From NCBI GenBank assembly GCA_035445085.1, contig DAOMQA010000009.1, positions 36,429 through 100,428 on the forward strand: DNA of 64,000 nt, read 5' to 3'. Positions 53,127 to 63,293 of the stretch are shown in pieces. Source of the stretch: JBDHXE01 sp035445085. GTDB lineage: Bacteria; Bacteroidota; Ignavibacteria; Kapaibacteriales; UBA2268. A model generated the notes under the pieces. It was not told the origin of the DNA. It did not search any database and was given only the letters and a program-made list of their open reading frames with translations. Position numbers and translations under genes: made by a program. The first letter of the stretch is position 1. Every line of letters begins with the position of its first letter.

Positions 53127-54782
53127 ATGAATCCAACTAAAACAAGCGCTTGGCAATCTTTGTTAGCTGATAAAATAAGATTGCAGAATACTAAGATTAT
53201 AGAATTATTTCAGAAAGATACTTATAGATTCGATAGATTTTCTGTTAGGTATAATAGTATTATGTTAGATTATTCTAAAAGTTTAATAGATGAAGAAACT
53301 ATAACTCATTTAATTGAATTAGCAAATCAAGTAAATCTAAAGCAAAAAATTGAAGATATGTTTGCAGGTAAACATATCAATTTTACAGAAAATAGGGCTG
53401 TTCTCCATACTGCCTTACGTTATCAAGGAAAAGAACCAATCATTATAGAGGGTGAAAATATTAGTCAGAGGATTAATACTGTAAAATTACAAATGAAGAC
53501 TTTTAGCGAGAGTTTACATAATGGAAATTGGAGGGGATATACTGGAAAAAAAATATCTGATGTTGTTAATATTGGTATTGGAGGTTCTGACTTAGGTCCT
53601 GCAATGGTTTGCAAGGCACTTTCTCATTATGCTAAGGCAAAAATCAATGTTCATTTTGTATCGAATGTAGATGCAAATGACTTTGTTGAAATTGTTAAGA
53701 AGTTAAACCCAGAGAAGACCTTGTTTATAATAGCATCGAAAACATTCACTACCTTAGAAACAATGACAAATGCAACGAGTGCTAAAGATTGGTTCCTATC
53801 AAAAAGTGATGCGGATGATACTGATTTAGCAAAGCATTTTGTAGCTATTTCAACTAATAAAGCGGGTTGTTTAGAATTTGGTATTCCAGAAGAAAATATG
53901 TTTGAATTTTGGGATTGGGTAGGAGGCAGATACTCTCTGTGGTCGGCTATAGGCTTGTCTATTGCCATTTATGTAGGATATGAGAATTTTGAAAAGCTCT
54001 TACAAGGAGCGTACTATTTAGATCAGCATTTCCATCAAACGCCATTTGATAAAAATATTCCCGTAATCTTAGCTTTACTTGGTGTATGGTATAAGAATTT
54101 TATGAATTATACTAATTATGCAGTAATTCCTTATGATCAATACTTAAGTAAGTTTACTGAATTTTTACAGCAATTAGATATGGAAAGCAATGGGAAATAT
54201 ATTAACAGTATGGGCGAAGAAGTAGATTATCGTACTGGTATAAGTGTGTGGGGGACAGCTGGTACTAATGCACAGCATTCCTTTTTTCAGCTTATACACC
54301 AAGGAACACAAACAATTCCTATTGATTTTTTGGTAGCAGCCACTCCAATTAATAATATATCCGACCACCATCAGAAATTAATCGCTAATTGCTTTGCGCA
54401 AGCTGAAGCATTGATGAAAGGTAAAACCAAAAATGAAGTAATTGAAGAGCTAAAAAAACAAAATTTGGAAGAAAAGGAAATTAATAAAATATACCCACAT
54501 AAAGTTTTTAAGGGGAACATACCTTCAAATACAATTATTTATAAGAAACTAACGCCCGAAGTGCTTGGTTCTTTAATAGCGATATATGAACATAAAGTAT
54601 TTGTTGAGGGTATAATTTGGGATATAAACTCTTTTGATCAATGGGGAGTAGAACTTGGAAAACAATTAGCAGGGAAAATAATTAGAGAATTAAATAATTC
54701 TACAAACGTTCATACCCACGATGCTTCTACTAATGGCTTAATCAACTATTATATTAACATAAATAAGAAACAAATTGACTAA
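53127..54782 (+). CDS. pgi: glucose-6-phosphate isomerase
   Basis: Interconverts glucose 6-phosphate and fructose 6-phosphate. 551 residues with VNIGIGGSDLGPAMVCKAL, signature FEFWDWVGGRYSLWSAIGLS, GTAGTNAQHSFFQLIHQGTQ with catalytic Glu-region, HHQKLIANCFAQAEALM and WDINSFDQWGVELGKQLA with the C-terminal catalytic Lys. The long gap upstream (52978-53126) contains only AT-rich DNA. The next gene starts within its last 8 bases. Confidence 0.96.
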   Translation: MNPTKTSAWQSLLADKIRLQNTKIIELFQKDTYRFDRFSVRYNSIMLDYSKSLIDEETITHLIELANQVNLKQKIEDMFAGKHINFTENRAVLHTALRYQGKEPIIIEGENISQRINTVKLQMKTFSESLHNGNWRGYTGKKISDVVNIGIGGSDLGPAMVCKALSHYAKAKINVHFVSNVDANDFVEIVKKLNPEKTLFIIASKTFTTLETMTNATSAKDWFLSKSDADDTDLAKHFVAISTNKAGCLEFGIPEENMFEFWDWVGGRYSLWSAIGLSIAIYVGYENFEKLLQGAYYLDQHFHQTPFDKNIPVILALLGVWYKNFMNYTNYAVIPYDQYLSKFTEFLQQLDMESNGKYINSMGEEVDYRTGISVWGTAGTNAQHSFFQLIHQGTQTIPIDFLVAATPINNISDHHQKLIANCFAQAEALMKGKTKNEVIEELKKQNLEEKEINKIYPHKVFKGNIPSNTIIYKKLTPEVLGSLIAIYEHKVFVEGIIWDINSFDQWGVELGKQLAGKIIRELNNSTNVHTHDASTNGLINYYININKKQID

Positions 54783-55914
54783 ATTTATAGATTTTCAGAA
54801 TGCAATTGACCATAGTAAACAATCACGCCGATTGGTCTTTATAGATTTAATGCGAGCTTATGCTATTTTAATGATGTTGCAAGGTCATACTATTGGTGCT
54901 GTATTAGCGCCAGAATACCAAGACAATAGCTTAACTTTTTATTATTTGTGGAATTTTATGAGGGGGATTACTGCACCAGTATTCTTTTTCTCTTCAGGAA
55001 CGATTTTTGCTTATTTATTACTTAGGAAGGATCTGCCATTTTGGCAAAATGAACGAGCTATTAAAGGTGTTAAAAGAGGCTTCTTTCTATTGTTTGTGGG
55101 CTATTTATTGAGATTTAACCCAGATATTTTGAGCCATCTTGGCGATTTTGATGTCTTTTCTTATCAAGCATCAGTAGCAGTAGATACTTTGCATTGTATA
55201 GGTGTGGGCTTAATATCATTAGTATTGCTGTATGGAGTGCAAAAATTAGTTAAATTTCCTGTATGGCTTAGTTATCCGCTTTTAGGGGCGTTTTTATTTT
55301 TGATTTATCCAAAAGTCTTCCATACTAATTGGTTAGAACATTTTCCTTTGCCAATAGCTAATTACTTTACAGCTAATTACGGCTCTAATTTCCCAATTGT
55401 TCCGTGGATGGGTTTTATTTTGTTCGGGGGATTTTATGGTTATATTCTTTCAAAATCAGCGAAAATAGCCTATAATACGAAATTTTCCTTACTAACAATC
55501 GCTATTGGTGTAATTACTTCTATATTTTCAGGCTTCGTTTTAGGTGAGATGTATAATGTTACAAAGTTAGAAGATTTTTTATATTTACAATACCATAATG
55601 TACAGTTCTTTCACTTAGGGAATGTTCTAATTATAGTAGGCATTTTATCCATAATAGCCAACAAGTTTGAAATACCAGAATTTTTATCTACCGTTGGTAA
55701 AAAGACAATGATGATATATATAGCCCATATTTTTATTGTGTATGGTACTGGTATTAACAAAGGGTATCACTCGTTAATAGGGCAAACGTTAGAGCCTTAT
55801 GGGGCAATTACCTTAGCAATAGTAACAGTACTGTTTTTTATAGTTTTATCTCAATACACAGATAAAATAAAGGAATTTGCATTGGGCTTTATCAAAAACG
55901 TGAAAGCAAAATAG
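54775..55914 (+). CDS. DUF1624 / acyltransferase-like multipass membrane protein
   Basis: 379 residues with about ten hydrophobic helices. LVFIDLMRAYAILMMLQGHT carries the Arg and the conserved His of the heparan-alpha-glucosaminide N-acetyltransferase-like (DUF1624) family, followed by ITAPVFFFSSGTIFAYLLL; the late TVGKKTMMIYIAHIFIVYGT repeats the family pattern with another His. Probably transfers an acyl group to an extracytoplasmic sugar or lipid; substrate unknown. TTG 54775 overlaps pgi by 8 bases. Confidence 0.8.
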   Translation: MTKFIDFQNAIDHSKQSRRLVFIDLMRAYAILMMLQGHTIGAVLAPEYQDNSLTFYYLWNFMRGITAPVFFFSSGTIFAYLLLRKDLPFWQNERAIKGVKRGFFLLFVGYLLRFNPDILSHLGDFDVFSYQASVAVDTLHCIGVGLISLVLLYGVQKLVKFPVWLSYPLLGAFLFLIYPKVFHTNWLEHFPLPIANYFTANYGSNFPIVPWMGFILFGGFYGYILSKSAKIAYNTKFSLLTIAIGVITSIFSGFVLGEMYNVTKLEDFLYLQYHNVQFFHLGNVLIIVGILSIIANKFEIPEFLSTVGKKTMMIYIAHIFIVYGTGINKGYHSLIGQTLEPYGAITLAIVTVLFFIVLSQYTDKIKEFALGFIKNVKAK

Positions 55915-55978
55915 TGCCTAAATTGCTTATTAAATCTCTTGTAATTAATAAAATATTTGCAATTTCGTTTACAAAGTT

Positions 55979-56422
55979 ATGAATGTTTGGATTAAAAAGA
56001 TAATTGTATATTTAACTTATATGATGTGTGTATTTCATAATATTATACCACATAATCATTATGTTGCTTCGCTTCTACAGTTATCAAAAGAGCAATCCAA
56101 GCACATTGAAAATACCCGAAACTTAAATTTAATATCCTTAGACAACGATACCAAGCAATCTGCTTATAGGTTTGAAAATCCAGGCGAAAAAGATTCAGAT
56201 AATACATTTTTTGCGCCTCACGAAGATAACCCTATTAAGCTAAATCATAAGGCTTTTGCTTTATTCCCTTTATTTTTAATTGCTATCATTATTAAAATTG
56301 TAGCAACAGTTTCCATTAAATATTCTTATTATTTAATGGAAGAAATTCCAAAGCTACAACTACTAATCCTCAAATCCATTAAGCCATTAAGGGCGCCCCC
56401 GTTATCTTTTAATTTAAAATAG
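55979..56422 (+). CDS. small His-containing membrane protein upstream of an RND metal pump
   Basis: 147 residues with an N-terminal hydrophobic segment (about 5-24) followed by HNIIPHNHYV, and a second hydrophobic helix (about 88-107, ALFPLFLIAIIIKIVATVSI). The C-terminus LRAPPLSFNLK has the Pro-Pro end typical of small Bacteroidota proteins that precede CzcCBA/CusCBA-type pumps. Function is unknown; a metal-binding or sensing role is inferred from His and position. It lies 104 bases upstream of the adaptor gene. Confidence 0.62.
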   Translation: MNVWIKKIIVYLTYMMCVFHNIIPHNHYVASLLQLSKEQSKHIENTRNLNLISLDNDTKQSAYRFENPGEKDSDNTFFAPHEDNPIKLNHKAFALFPLFLIAIIIKIVATVSIKYSYYLMEEIPKLQLLILKSIKPLRAPPLSFNLK

Positions 56423-56526
56423 CTATAGTTTTAGCTTTTTCTGTTGTAGCCTATTCTCTTTATCAAAGAAGATATAGGCAAAGCAAAAGAACAAAAATTT
56501 TAAAATTTAAATTATAAGGTAATCAA

Positions 56527-58020
56527 ATGAATAAGATTTTAATTGTTGCTATATTTATAATAGCACTTATTTCGTGCAATAAATCAAAAGTAAGCACAGA
56601 CTTACACGATGCACATACGCATATTGAAGATGTCAAACTATTAAAATCATCTGATAAATATGCATTATATATAGAGTTTAATCCTTTATTAATATCTAAA
56701 GAATCTAAACTAACTATCCATTGTACTGACCTACAAAACTATAAACCACTGTTGCAAGGCACGCTAGAAATTAAAATTTCAGATGGGCATTCAAGTATAA
56801 ATATGAAGATTGATACTCTATCTAAGCCCGGTATTTTCAACGCAGTATTTACACCAAAAAATAAAGCGTTATATCAATTTCAATTTATCATTAGTAAAAA
56901 TAATGCTAATGATACTATTGTGTTTGATAGCATCAAAACGTACAATACAGAGCAAGAAGTAATTAATAATAGCGAACATTCAGACGAAGGGATTAAATTT
57001 ACAGTGGAAGAAGCGTGGAAACTTGACTTTGGTGTTGAAATTGTCGAATTGTCAAATTATCATAATACTATTAAAGCTACAGCTAAAGTTGTTTATAACC
57101 CTAAATATGAATATACTATTACATCTAATAGCTCTGGTATTGTTGAATTTAATAATAATTCGTTAATCGTTGGCTCTGATATTAGTAAAAACTCAATTTT
57201 ATTTAACCTAAACCCTAATACTACACGTGATGATAATTTTAATGTCCGATACCAGCAAATTAAATCCGATTTTTCAAGGTCCGAACAAGAATATAATCGA
57301 ATTAGTGAGCTATATTCTTCAAAAATTGCAACAGCTCAAGAATACTTAAATGCAAAATATGCCTACGAATCCACCAAAGCTCTTTATGATAATTTTTCAA
57401 AGTATACTAACGGTAAATCCCAAGCTATTAGAGCTAATAAAGGTGGGGTTATAAGCCAGCTATTAGTAGGGGCAGGGCAATTTGTGGAAGCAGGAACAGC
57501 TCTAACAAAAATATCTAATAATAAGAAGTTACTATTGCAAGTATCATTGCCAATCAAACAATATAATAATCTAAATGGAATAAATACCATCAAAATTGAT
57601 AATTTCAATAATAACGGCAATGTCTCTCAAAATTTTCTTGCTATCAAAGCCGAACAAATAAGTGAACCACTTATATTAAATAATTCAAGTTTTGTTAAGT
57701 TGACTTTTGAGTTTGATAATATATATAATTTATTGGCTAATTCTAATCATTTAGTTTTATTAGAAAGTAAGAGCAGTAATTTGAACATAAGTATTCCTCA
57801 ATCTTCTGTATGGGAAGATCAGGGGCACTATTTTGTTTTTGTTCAAAAGAATGGCGAGCTTTACGAAAAGAGAGAAGTTGTTATCGATAACTTTAACGGT
57901 GATAGATATACAATTAGTAGTGGTTTGTTATTGGGTGAGAGGATTGTTACAAAAGGAACGTACAGAGTCATGCTTGCTTCAAGGTCGTCAGCTTTACCTG
58001 CTCACGCACATACACATTAA
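56527..58020 (+). CDS. RND efflux periplasmic adaptor (CusB/CzcB family), lipoprotein
   Basis: Links the RND pump to the outer-membrane channel. Lipobox ALISCNKSK with Cys at about residue 17. An unusual N-terminal beta domain (about 25-150) precedes the standard adaptor: barrel-sandwich (IKATAKVVYNPKYEYTITSN), helical hairpin (about 245-295, DFSRSEQEYNRISELYSSKI), the second lipoyl half (RANKGGVISQLLVGAGQFVE) and a membrane-proximal domain. The C-terminal tail ALPAHAHTH is His-rich, and DAHTHIED near residue 30 adds His, both fitting metal contact. AAGG eight bases before the ATG. Confidence 0.88.
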   Translation: MNKILIVAIFIIALISCNKSKVSTDLHDAHTHIEDVKLLKSSDKYALYIEFNPLLISKESKLTIHCTDLQNYKPLLQGTLEIKISDGHSSINMKIDTLSKPGIFNAVFTPKNKALYQFQFIISKNNANDTIVFDSIKTYNTEQEVINNSEHSDEGIKFTVEEAWKLDFGVEIVELSNYHNTIKATAKVVYNPKYEYTITSNSSGIVEFNNNSLIVGSDISKNSILFNLNPNTTRDDNFNVRYQQIKSDFSRSEQEYNRISELYSSKIATAQEYLNAKYAYESTKALYDNFSKYTNGKSQAIRANKGGVISQLLVGAGQFVEAGTALTKISNNKKLLLQVSLPIKQYNNLNGINTIKIDNFNNNGNVSQNFLAIKAEQISEPLILNNSSFVKLTFEFDNIYNLLANSNHLVLLESKSSNLNISIPQSSVWEDQGHYFVFVQKNGELYEKREVVIDNFNGDRYTISSGLLLGERIVTKGTYRVMLASRSSALPAHAHTH

Positions 58021-58030
58021 GGAGTTTGCG

Positions 58031-61000
58031 ATGTTAAATAAAATATTAACGGTATCATTGAATAACCGTATGATAGTACTAATCGTTGGGCTTATTATTA
58101 CTATTGCTGGTGTATTTATCACGCAAAATATGGAAGTGGATATTTTTCCCGACCTTAATGCTCCTACTGTGGTCATTATGACTGAAGCTAAGGGGATGGC
58201 ACCCGAAGAAGTTGAAAAGATGGTAACGTATAAAATTGAAACTGCTGTGAATGGCTCGCCTCATGTGCGAAGAGTGCGGTCTAATTCAGTAATGGGCTTA
58301 TCAATTGTATGGGTTGATTTTGATTGGGGAGTAAACGTTTATTTTGCAAGGCAATCAATAAATGAAAAGCTAAGTCAAATTAGTGGTGAGCTTCCTGTGG
58401 GGGTTACTCCTCCAATGTTAGCGCCTCAAGCATCTTTGTTAGGCGAAATAATGATATTTGCTATTAGCTCTGATACTTTAAGCAATATGGAATTAAGAAC
58501 CTATGCAGATTGGAGTGTGAAGCCAAGATTGCTGTCATTAGGTGGTATTGCACAGATTATAATAATGGGGGGCGAGGAAAAGCAATATCAAATTCAAGCT
58601 AATTTAGAAAAGATGAAGCAATTTGGTGTTTCATTACAAGAATTGGAGCATGCTACTGCAAATATAAATGAGAATTCAAACGGCGGTATATTAAACCAAT
58701 TTGGTAATGAATATGTAATTAGAGGTATAACAAAAACCGACAAACTTGGTGATTTGGCTAATAGTGTGATAAAAGTTGAAAACAAAGAGCCTATTAAAAT
58801 ATCAGATGTGGCAGATATTAAAATAGATTTTGCTCCAAGAATTAATGATGCATCTTATAACGCCAAACAAGCAATTATTGTATCTGTTGTAAAACAATCA
58901 GATATTTCAACAGTTGAATTAACACGGAATATAATTAAAACCTTAAAGGAGTTAGAAAAAAATGCTCCCGCACCAATAACAATACATACCGAACCATTTA
59001 ATCAATCTAATTTTATTGAAACATCGATTGGAAATGTTAGTCAAGCTCTTTTAGAGGGGTCATTGTTTGTAGTTATTATATTATTTCTATTTTTACTTAG
59101 TGTTAGAACAACTTTTATTTCTGTTATTGCTATACCTATATCGCTTCTAACAACCCTAATAATAATGAAAATATTGAACATAAGTATTAATACTATGAGT
59201 TTAGGAGGAATGGCTATCGCAATAGGTTCATTAGTAGATGATGCCATTATTGATGTTGAGAATGTTTATAAAAGATTAAAAGAGAATTTTCACAAACCTA
59301 TCGAAGAAAGAGCAAGTAATATTAAAGTAATCTTTAATGCTTCTATGGAAATTAGGGCGTCTATAATAAATGCTACTTTGATTATTATAGTTGCTTTTAG
59401 CCCTTTGTTTTTTTTAAGTGGCATTGAAGGGCGTTTGTTGCAGCCTTTAGGAATTGCTTATATAATTTCATTGATTGCGTCATTGATTGTTTCAATTACA
59501 ATTACCCCAATACTGTGTAGTTTCTTATTAACTAATGATAGGATATTGTCGAAAAGCGAGATTGATAATAAATTTGTGTCATTACTAAAAAGAGTATATG
59601 CTAAACTACTATCGTTATCTTTTAAATATATTTATTCAATCTTGCTAATAGTTGGAATAATACTAATCGCCGCTCTGGCTTCATTTTTCTTTATTGGGCG
59701 TAATTTCTTGCCTGCTTTTAATGAAGCCTCCCTTACTATTCAAATTGCTACTACTCCAGGAATTTCATTAGAAGAGTCAAGCAAAATAGGGGTACAAGTA
59801 GAACGTGAAATTCTTAAAATACCAGAGGTTATTTCTACATCAAGAAAAACAGGTAGAGCCGAGCTAAGCGAGCACTCTTTTGGTTCATCAGTTTCGGAAA
59901 TAGAAGTTCCGTTTATATTGAAAAATCGTCCACGTGCAGAGTTTATTAATGAGGTTAGGACTAAGCTATCATCGATTACTGGGATTGTATATAATATTGG
60001 GCAGCCTATTAGCCATCGAATTGACCATATTATATCTGGTGCTAAAACAAGTATAGCAATTAAGTTATATGGAGATGATTTAGATAAAATCTTTAATATC
60101 GCTAATAAAATAAAAAGTAACATTGCTGATATTGCTGGCATTGCCGACCTGAATGTTGAACAAATTGTTAATGTTCCTCAAATTCATATTATACCTGATA
60201 GGGTGCTTCTTGCCAATTATGGAATTACGATTGACGAGTTTAATAGTTTTATTCAAACAGCACTTGCTGGAAAAGTTATTGGTAACGTTTATGAAGATGA
60301 TAAATCTTTTGACCTAACTCTTAGACTTAAAGATGAATATAGAAACTCAATTGAAGATATTGGTAATTTATTAATATCCACAAAGGATTATGGAGACGTT
60401 AGTTTAAGCACAATAGCTAAGGTTGTTTCTACGGTAGGAGTAAATGTTGTAAATAGAGAAAATGTAAAAAGGAAAATACTTATTTCTGCGAATGTAGAAG
60501 GCAGAGACGTTAGAAGCGTCGTCAATGATATTAAGGCGAAAGTAAAGAGCTCAATTCAATTACCAAATAACTATTATATTGAATATGGTGGGCAATTTGA
60601 AAGTGAAGAAAAGGCATCGCGTACTATTCTTCTAGTATCTTTAGTGTCTCTCCTGATTATATTCTTTTTATTGCACTATGAATTTCAAGATTATCTTACA
60701 TCTCTAGTAATATTGGCAAATTTACCATTAGCGTTAATTGGGGGTATCGCTACTTTATGGCTTTCGTCTGGTATTCTAAGTATACCTTCTTTGATAGGCT
60801 TTATTACTTTATTTGGGATTGCTACCCGAAATGGAATTCTTATGGTGTCAAGGTATCATCATTTGCTTGAAGATGGAATGAGTTTAATGGAAGCAATTAT
60901 GCAAGGTTCATTAGATAGATTAAATCCAGTATTAATGACAGCACTTACTGCCGCTCTTGCTCTGATTCCATTAGTAATAGCTGGCGATAAACCTGGAAAT

Positions 61001-61123
61001 GAGATTCAAAGCCCAATGGCTGAAGTGATTTTAGGAGGTTTATTCAGTTCTACATTGCTTAACTTAGTTGTTGTCCCAATTGTATATTTTTTGATAATGA
61101 AATGGAGAAATAGAAATGATTAA
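58031..61123 (+). CDS. heavy-metal RND efflux pump (CusA/CzcA family)
   Basis: 1030-residue inner-membrane proton-driven exporter with 12 helices in two halves. FITQNMEVDIFPDLNAPTVV, EKMVTYKIETAVNGSPHVRR and the helix-4 sequence MAIAIGSLVDDAIIDVENVY with acidic proton-relay residues put it in the heavy-metal family. VDDAIIDVEN differs from both CzcA (VDGAVVIVEN) and CusA (VDAAIVMIEN), so metal specificity is not assigned. The C-terminal half has GIATRNGILMVSRYHHL. ATG 58031 (MLNKILTVSL) with GGAG nine bases upstream is used; an open frame from 57833 lies in the adaptor gene and is not the start. Confidence 0.92.
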   Translation: MLNKILTVSLNNRMIVLIVGLIITIAGVFITQNMEVDIFPDLNAPTVVIMTEAKGMAPEEVEKMVTYKIETAVNGSPHVRRVRSNSVMGLSIVWVDFDWGVNVYFARQSINEKLSQISGELPVGVTPPMLAPQASLLGEIMIFAISSDTLSNMELRTYADWSVKPRLLSLGGIAQIIIMGGEEKQYQIQANLEKMKQFGVSLQELEHATANINENSNGGILNQFGNEYVIRGITKTDKLGDLANSVIKVENKEPIKISDVADIKIDFAPRINDASYNAKQAIIVSVVKQSDISTVELTRNIIKTLKELEKNAPAPITIHTEPFNQSNFIETSIGNVSQALLEGSLFVVIILFLFLLSVRTTFISVIAIPISLLTTLIIMKILNISINTMSLGGMAIAIGSLVDDAIIDVENVYKRLKENFHKPIEERASNIKVIFNASMEIRASIINATLIIIVAFSPLFFLSGIEGRLLQPLGIAYIISLIASLIVSITITPILCSFLLTNDRILSKSEIDNKFVSLLKRVYAKLLSLSFKYIYSILLIVGIILIAALASFFFIGRNFLPAFNEASLTIQIATTPGISLEESSKIGVQVEREILKIPEVISTSRKTGRAELSEHSFGSSVSEIEVPFILKNRPRAEFINEVRTKLSSITGIVYNIGQPISHRIDHIISGAKTSIAIKLYGDDLDKIFNIANKIKSNIADIAGIADLNVEQIVNVPQIHIIPDRVLLANYGITIDEFNSFIQTALAGKVIGNVYEDDKSFDLTLRLKDEYRNSIEDIGNLLISTKDYGDVSLSTIAKVVSTVGVNVVNRENVKRKILISANVEGRDVRSVVNDIKAKVKSSIQLPNNYYIEYGGQFESEEKASRTILLVSLVSLLIIFFLLHYEFQDYLTSLVILANLPLALIGGIATLWLSSGILSIPSLIGFITLFGIATRNGILMVSRYHHLLEDGMSLMEAIMQGSLDRLNPVLMTALTAALALIPLVIAGDKPGNEIQSPMAEVILGGLFSSTLLNLVVVPIVYFLIMKWRNRND

Positions 61124-62294
61124 ATATATTTGTATTTTTATTTTGAACACTTTCTTGTGTTATCCACAAAGTTATAAGCCATTTATAAACCAAATATTAG
61201 AGAATAATATGGAGATTAAAATTTATTCTGAATATTTAAATGGTGTTAGCTTAGATACTAAAATAAATAATTTTCTGCCTGACCCACAAATATCATACTC
61301 ATATATGGCTAATAATGATATTAGTAATCTAAATAAGCAGGAGTTTTCTATTTCACAATCATTTGAGTTTCCATATTCCTATATTATTAAATCAGATATA
61401 GCCTCATTTCAAGATTCAGTAAATAAATATAAATTTTATGAGTTCAAAAAGGCAATTTTGCTTAAATCATTCGAGAAGTTGAGTGAATATATTTTTAATC
61501 AAAAATATATCGCTCAATTAATTGAAGTCGCTCTTAATTATGAGAACATTGTAAAGGCAATGCAAACAAAGTTCGATAAAGCAGAAATAGGGCTAACTGA
61601 TTTAAATAAAGTAAAAGTTAATTATGCAACGGCTAAATATAAATTAGATAACGCAAGAATTACGCTAAATAATATAGTATATGACATTAATAAATTAAAT
61701 GGGGGCATTAACTCAAATTTAGAGTTATCCAATTATGATGAACTACCGCTAAAGGATAATTGGGATACATTAATTCAATCTCTGGTTGAAGCTGACCATA
61801 ATATCCAAGCCTTTAATAATCAAATAGAATTAGAAGATAAGAAGCTGGCTTTAGCTAAGATAAGTTACCTGCCAACTTTATCTGTAGCCTATCATTACGA
61901 AAAGGATTTAGATTTAGACTTTAGTGGTATTCAACTTGGAATGTCTATACCATTGTTTGAAAATAAAAGTAAAGTGCCTAAAGCTGAAAATGAACTCAGT
62001 CTGATTAAATTACAAAAGCAAAATTATCTCAATGAATATATATTTAGAAAGAAGAAATTATTTGAAAAAGCAACATTACTTAAAAAGATAATTGAAGCTC
62101 AAAAGCAATATATTGACACTAATCAAAGTAATATCAATAAGAAATCATTGGATAGTGCCTATATTTCGCTAACTCAATATTTTTATGATAATACTTTATA
62201 TTACGATGCTCAAAACTCTATACTTGAAAGCGAGCTTGAATATTATAAAACATTATATGAGTTAAATATCGAAATAATTATGAATGAATATTAG
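61116..62294 (+). CDS. TolC-family outer-membrane channel (CusC/CzcC-like)
   Basis: 392-residue outer-membrane efflux protein with an N-terminal signal (IKYICIFILNTFLCYPQ). Two helical repeats typical of the family are seen: LLKSFEKLSEYIFNQKYIAQ and LTDLNKVKVNYATAKYKLDN in the first half, LALAKISYLPTLSVAYHYEK and VPKAENELSLIKLQKQNY in the second. Its ATG overlaps the RND gene by 8 bases. With the adaptor and pump it makes a complete tripartite metal exporter. Confidence 0.88.
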   Translation: MIKYICIFILNTFLCYPQSYKPFINQILENNMEIKIYSEYLNGVSLDTKINNFLPDPQISYSYMANNDISNLNKQEFSISQSFEFPYSYIIKSDIASFQDSVNKYKFYEFKKAILLKSFEKLSEYIFNQKYIAQLIEVALNYENIVKAMQTKFDKAEIGLTDLNKVKVNYATAKYKLDNARITLNNIVYDINKLNGGINSNLELSNYDELPLKDNWDTLIQSLVEADHNIQAFNNQIELEDKKLALAKISYLPTLSVAYHYEKDLDLDFSGIQLGMSIPLFENKSKVPKAENELSLIKLQKQNYLNEYIFRKKKLFEKATLLKKIIEAQKQYIDTNQSNINKKSLDSAYISLTQYFYDNTLYYDAQNSILESELEYYKTLYELNIEIIMNEY

Positions 62295-62592
62295 ATAGGT
62301 TGCTTGTTGAAATTATCAACGCGAAAAAGGGGATGATTTGCACAAAGAATCGATTAAAAATTATAAAAACTGCCTTTACATGATTTTATCTATGTTTTGG
62401 TGGTTTTCTTTTGGTTCTATTCCTCTTCATTTTGTGCCATTTCTTCCCTTTATTCAGCACGAATTTAGCACATAGCTTTTACAAATAATCATGTAGTTGC
62501 TCTGACGACAATTTTGTGTAAAGTTTCTGCTATTATCTTTCTTAGAAATATTCACTTATTATTATTCATTATCATTTTTTATTTTGTTTGCC
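62295..62592. other. gene-free stretch, nothing certain seen
   Basis: 298 bases between the metal-pump operon and the accessory genes. It contains stop codons in all frames, and a weak inverted pair ACATGATT/AATCATGT (about 62379-62386 and 62490-62497). It could be the boundary of an accessory island, but no attachment site or transposon end can be shown. Confidence 0.3.
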
Positions 62593-62796
62593 TTAGGAGC
62601 TTATTTTGCAATTACTATGGAGCAAATATAGCTTGATTAAGAGATTCTTGAACTCAGTACTATCGAAATCCAAATCAGGACTTACCTTACTTAGATTAGT
62701 TTCAACTTCTTTTGCTAATCTCTCAACTTGGGATTTATCAGATTTTAGATTAACCAGAAAGTCAAGCACTACTTGAAAATTCTTTGCCACAAGCAA
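62593..62796 (-). CDS. small hypothetical protein
   Basis: 67 residues (TTG 62796 start) or 65 (GTG 62790). Charged helical composition: LKSDKSQVERLAKEVETNL and the stretch DLDFDSTEFKNLLIKLYLL look like a genuine folded helical peptide. No signal or family recognised. It lies 104 bases downstream of the PIN fragment on the same strand. Confidence 0.4.
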   Translation of the reverse strand: MLVAKNFQVVLDFLVNLKSDKSQVERLAKEVETNLSKVSPDLDFDSTEFKNLLIKLYLLHSNCKISS

Positions 62797-62900
62797 ACCT
62801 ATTGCAATATTTAAAAATTACAAAATAAAGCAATTGGCTCGAAAGATTACAAGTAATTGGTATAGGTATTGAATGTATGTATTGGGTGCAGGTGAAAATT

Positions 62901-63293
62901 CTAATCAAGGAATGGTAAGATACCGAATATTTCATTATAGGGAACGTTTAAGTCAATAAATTGAAATTTTGGTTTGGTTTCTTGTTTTATCAGGTTAAAG
63001 ACCTTCAAACTTTCTGTATCTGAAGACAAATATATATCTATTGTTTTTTCACAATCAGCTTGTGCAAATAGTTTAGTATCATTTGGAATGATATTTCTTG
63101 AATTAACTTTTAACTCACCCTTCTTTCTTTTTTCATAAGCAATTCGGGCAAACTCACCAGTACGTTTTGAATGATTCAGATTAAAAGGTAAGATTTGAAG
63201 ATTTTTTAAAGGAAGTTCATTTAAATCACCACCAACACAATACTCGGCTATACTAATTGTAGATATGATAATAGCATTTAGCCGTTCCTCCCT
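62901..63293 (-). pseudogene. N-terminally truncated PIN-domain protein fragment
   Basis: 130 codons open directly after the TGA of the endonuclease gene, in the same frame, with no ATG, GTG or TTG near the beginning. The sequence IIISTISIAEYCVGGDLNEL (conserved Glu), LPLKNLQILPFNLNHSKRTG, IIPNDTKLFAQADCEKTIDI (second and third Asp) and YLSSDTESLKVF matches the distal two-thirds of VapC-like PIN nucleases. The beginning of the domain with the first catalytic Asp (DTNI-type motif) is missing. It is most likely a deletion remnant of a toxin gene joined to the end of the endonuclease gene. Confidence 0.62.

Noticed and set aside
57833..58030. Upstream start for the RND pump
   Set aside because: It lies wholly in the adaptor coding sequence in another frame; ATG 58031 has a ribosome site and gives the normal first helix.
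62295..62592. Possible island boundary, attachment site or transposon end
   Set aside because: Only a weak 8-base inverted pair was seen; there is no integrase, target duplication or tRNA next to it.
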